Source of the DNA: Thermotogae bacterium
GTDB taxonomy: Bacteria; Thermotogota; Thermotogae; Petrotogales; Kosmotogaceae
Length of the DNA stretch: 6,236 bases
Direction: 5' to 3'
NCBI GenBank assembly: GCA_003643975.1
Contig: QNAR01000106.1
Span: forward strand, 1 to 6,236
Made by a program: the position numbers and the translations under genes. Below the pieces are notes generated by a model that saw only the letters and a list, made by a program, of their open reading frames with translations, had not been told where the DNA came from and searched no databases. Of this stretch, positions 5,163 through 6,236 are shown in pieces. Each line of letters begins with the position of its first letter. Positions within the stretch are counted from its first letter, which is position 1.

Positions 5163-5499
5163 CAAAGTCCTTCAATAATCTTTTGAGAAAGAAGTAAGCT
5201 GATGTTTCTCTTGAGATCAAGAGATGGTTCATCATTGAAAGTTCGCTCATTACGCGAGTTGCATTTCTCGACAAGTGTTTTGACCGAGTGTATTCATTCA
5301 ATTTTGAATCAGTTCTTGCTTGATGCTCAAGAAGGTGTATCGTTGTTTCAGCATCGTGCTGGAACACGGCACGTAACAACCCCACCTTCACTTGGATTGT
5401 TCCTTCTTCGTTCTCGTATAGTTTGATATACTCCTTAAGGTTAGGGGTATCTCCGCTAATCTTTAAATCAGAGATAATCTCTTCCCACCATGAACTCAA
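5134..5499 (-). CDS. Hypothetical helical protein, 121 aa, TTG start
   Basis: I prefer TTG at 5497-5499 because GAGGAGG (5505-5511) lies five bases upstream. An in-frame GTG at 5523 would add eight residues but has no ribosome binding site. The family is not recognised. After an aromatic start (SSWWEEIISDL) the protein is mostly helical and polar, with a His/Leu-rich middle (FQHDAETTIHLLEHQAR) and a Met/Leu helix (VMSELSMMNHLL). It ends in a basic-to-acidic helix (YFFLKRLLKDFD). It is the first gene after the candidate leftward promoter at 5545-5572 and may therefore head the transcript carrying SSB and the recombination genes. There is no membrane segment or catalytic motif. Confidence 0.65.
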   Translation of the reverse strand: MSSWWEEIISDLKISGDTPNLKEYIKLYENEEGTIQVKVGLLRAVFQHDAETTIHLLEHQARTDSKLNEYTRSKHLSRNATRVMSELSMMNHLLISRETSAYFFLKRLLKDFDVQNHNTKS

Positions 5500-5504
5500 T
5501 AGTG

Positions 5505-5511
5505 CCTCCTC
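5505..5511 (-). promoter_or_regulatory. Shine-Dalgarno GAGGAGG that sets a TTG start
   Basis: GAGGAGG lies five bases before TTG 5499. It argues against the longer GTG start at 5523, which would place this site inside the coding region. Confidence 0.6.
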
Positions 5512-5544
5512 GATGTCATTCACTGTCAGTAAACTACACTATAT

Positions 5545-5572
5545 TCTATAAAGTTTCAACTATACTTCACAA
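5545..5572 (-). promoter_or_regulatory. Candidate leftward promoter ahead of the SSB/recombination genes
   Basis: On the minus strand TTGTGA (5572-5567) is followed after 16 bases by TATAGA (5550-5545). Each box has four of six consensus bases. A TATAGT lies just downstream at 5543-5538. The region is AT-rich and falls in the 60-base gap between two leftward genes, the longest non-coding gap on that strand apart from the HTH cassette. It is a weak match and could instead be an AT-rich spacer. Confidence 0.35.
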
Positions 5573-5952
5573 ACCATAACGGATTCAGTGGTTGTTTGTG
5601 TTATGGTTTCAATCTTGCAACTCCCAAGGATTTCTTTTGGGATATCCAGTATCGGGCAGCTGTAATTAATTGAGATGGGTTGCGTTCCAAAGTTATATTT
5701 GAAATACATCTTTTGTCCTACGGAATAGCTCGATCCAGGAGAGTGTTTTTCTTTGACGACCTTCTTTATTTTTTTAAGGATCTCCAGGAGTTGGGGATAG
5801 CTACTTGTCCAGACTGTTAGGATTCCCATGCTTTCTGAGATGAAATCACAGGCAAAGGTTGTGTGCAAAAATTGCTCTCTTAGTTTCGCTAAGTCTTTAA
5901 TGCTCTCCTCATAATTCTCAATTGCATTTGCAATAGTTTTTTCCATTACCAT
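5560..5952 (-). CDS. Hypothetical protein, 130 aa
   Basis: ATG at 5952 has GGAGA with a seven-base spacer. An ATG at 5946 forms a TAATG overlap with the preceding stop codon and would remove two residues. The family is not recognised. Residues 1-70 look helical: a charged N-terminal coiled segment (IENYEESIKDLAKLREQFLH), an aromatic patch and a Lys-rich helix (LLEILKKIKKVVKEK). From about residue 72 it is strand-rich (MYFKYNF, ISINYSCPILDI) with a final beta-like stretch of Thr/Val (ITQTTTESVMV). No enzyme motif is visible. It ends at TAG 5560-5562, just before the candidate promoter. Confidence 0.65.
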   Translation of the reverse strand: MVMEKTIANAIENYEESIKDLAKLREQFLHTTFACDFISESMGILTVWTSSYPQLLEILKKIKKVVKEKHSPGSSYSVGQKMYFKYNFGTQPISINYSCPILDIPKEILGSCKIETITQTTTESVMVCEV

Positions 5953-6110
5953 GGTTCTCTCTCCAATTCTTGTTCGTAATCTCTTACGGCATCCCAGGCT
6001 TTTTCTTCCCGGGGGTCAAAGTCTGGAACACACGCATCATCATTGGGGTCTCGTGTGTCTTCCTCTTCCTCGTCTGGCGGTCCACTTTTCCATGCTGGAT
6101 CTGGTATCAT
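5946..6110 (-). CDS. Very acidic small protein, 54 aa
   Basis: ATG at 6110 has AAGGAG with a five-base spacer and an ATGA four-base overlap with the preceding stop. The stop TAA (5948-5946) overlaps the next gene's start region. The product has 20 Asp/Glu and only 6 Lys/Arg among 54 residues, an approximate net charge of -14. It begins MIPDPAWKSGPPDEEEEDTR, continues with Asp/Pro-rich sequence and ends in a predicted helix (AWDAVRDYEQELEREPW). The family is not recognised. Such acidity is seen in phage DNA-mimic inhibitors, but also in many unrelated small phage proteins, so that reading is speculative. It is translationally linked on both sides. Confidence 0.6.
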   Translation of the reverse strand: MIPDPAWKSGPPDEEEEDTRDPNDDACVPDFDPREEKAWDAVRDYEQELEREPW

Positions 6111-6236
6111 AACAACTCCTTGAGATCGGTGAGTCCTTCAGTTACTTCTTTCATGTTTCTATTAATCGTCTCAATCTGCTGAAGTAGTCTGTTAAGAGAT
6201 TTTAATCCAAGTTGGTTAAGAAACTCGGTGCTTTCA
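6107..6236 (-). CDS. C-terminal part of a helical protein cut by the window edge
   Basis: A frame open from the right edge ends at TGA 6107-6109 and gives at least 42 residues. These include FLNQLGLKSLNRLLQQIETI, followed by a segment ending VTEGLTDLKELL. Hydrophobic residues spaced in heptad fashion (Leu, Leu, Ile, Ile, Met, Val, Leu) suggest a coiled coil. It overlaps the next gene by ATGA and carries that gene's AAGGAG, so it belongs to the same leftward operon. The start and family cannot be judged from the fragment. Confidence 0.5.
   Translation of the reverse strand, partial: ESTEFLNQLGLKSLNRLLQQIETINRNMKEVTEGLTDLKELL

Noticed and set aside
5208..5223. Palindrome CTCTTGA-GA-TCAAGAG
   Set aside because: It is an operator-like symmetry but inside coding sequence, with a two-base centre and no second copy in the window.
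5970..6182. A 70-codon plus-strand frame with hydrophobic stretches resembling membrane segments
   Set aside because: It is antisense to the acidic 54-residue gene and the partial gene, both linked by ATGA overlaps and ribosome binding sites. Hydrophobicity is expected opposite acidic codons.

Overview
The window looks like part of a double-stranded DNA bacteriophage genome, or a prophage. Genes are small, tightly packed and linked by ATGA/TAATG overlaps. Nearly all have strong Shine-Dalgarno sites, and recognisable phage-type recombination and replication proteins sit among many unknowns. The host cannot be named from the sequence. The promoters and ribosome binding sites fit an ordinary sigma70-type bacterium.

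Left module, plus strand, 1-1760. Three rightward genes lie head to tail: the end of a Pro/Glu-rich protein, a 47-residue protein and a 287-residue low-complexity protein. None has a recognisable enzyme fold. They look like the tail end of a virion or late module, but that is inference. A hairpin followed by TTTT at 1823-1847 could end this transcript. It lies inside the last gene of the opposing operon.

Right module, minus strand, 6236 down to 1726. This is a leftward operon. In transcription order it holds: a partial helical protein, a 54-residue very acidic protein, a 130-residue unknown, a candidate promoter near 5545-5572, unknowns of 121 and 85 residues, a DUF1737-like protein, a single-stranded DNA binding protein (SSB), small proteins of 73 and 81 residues, a probable Rad52/ERF-type single-strand annealing protein (SSAP), a RecB-like PD-(D/E)XK nuclease and a 125-residue unknown. 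SSB, annealing protein and nuclease form a plausible phage recombination set. The nuclease would resect ends, the SSB would coat the strand and the annealing protein would pair it.

The most unusual part is 3867-4336. A plus-strand gene for a helix-turn-helix (HTH) protein interrupts the leftward operon. It has its own near-consensus promoter, which overlaps the start of the neighbouring minus gene, and its last 79 bases are antisense to the SSB tail. A near-copy of the SSB translation start region lies inside it. This could be a regulatory cassette set against the replication/recombination operon. No known system is identified with certainty.
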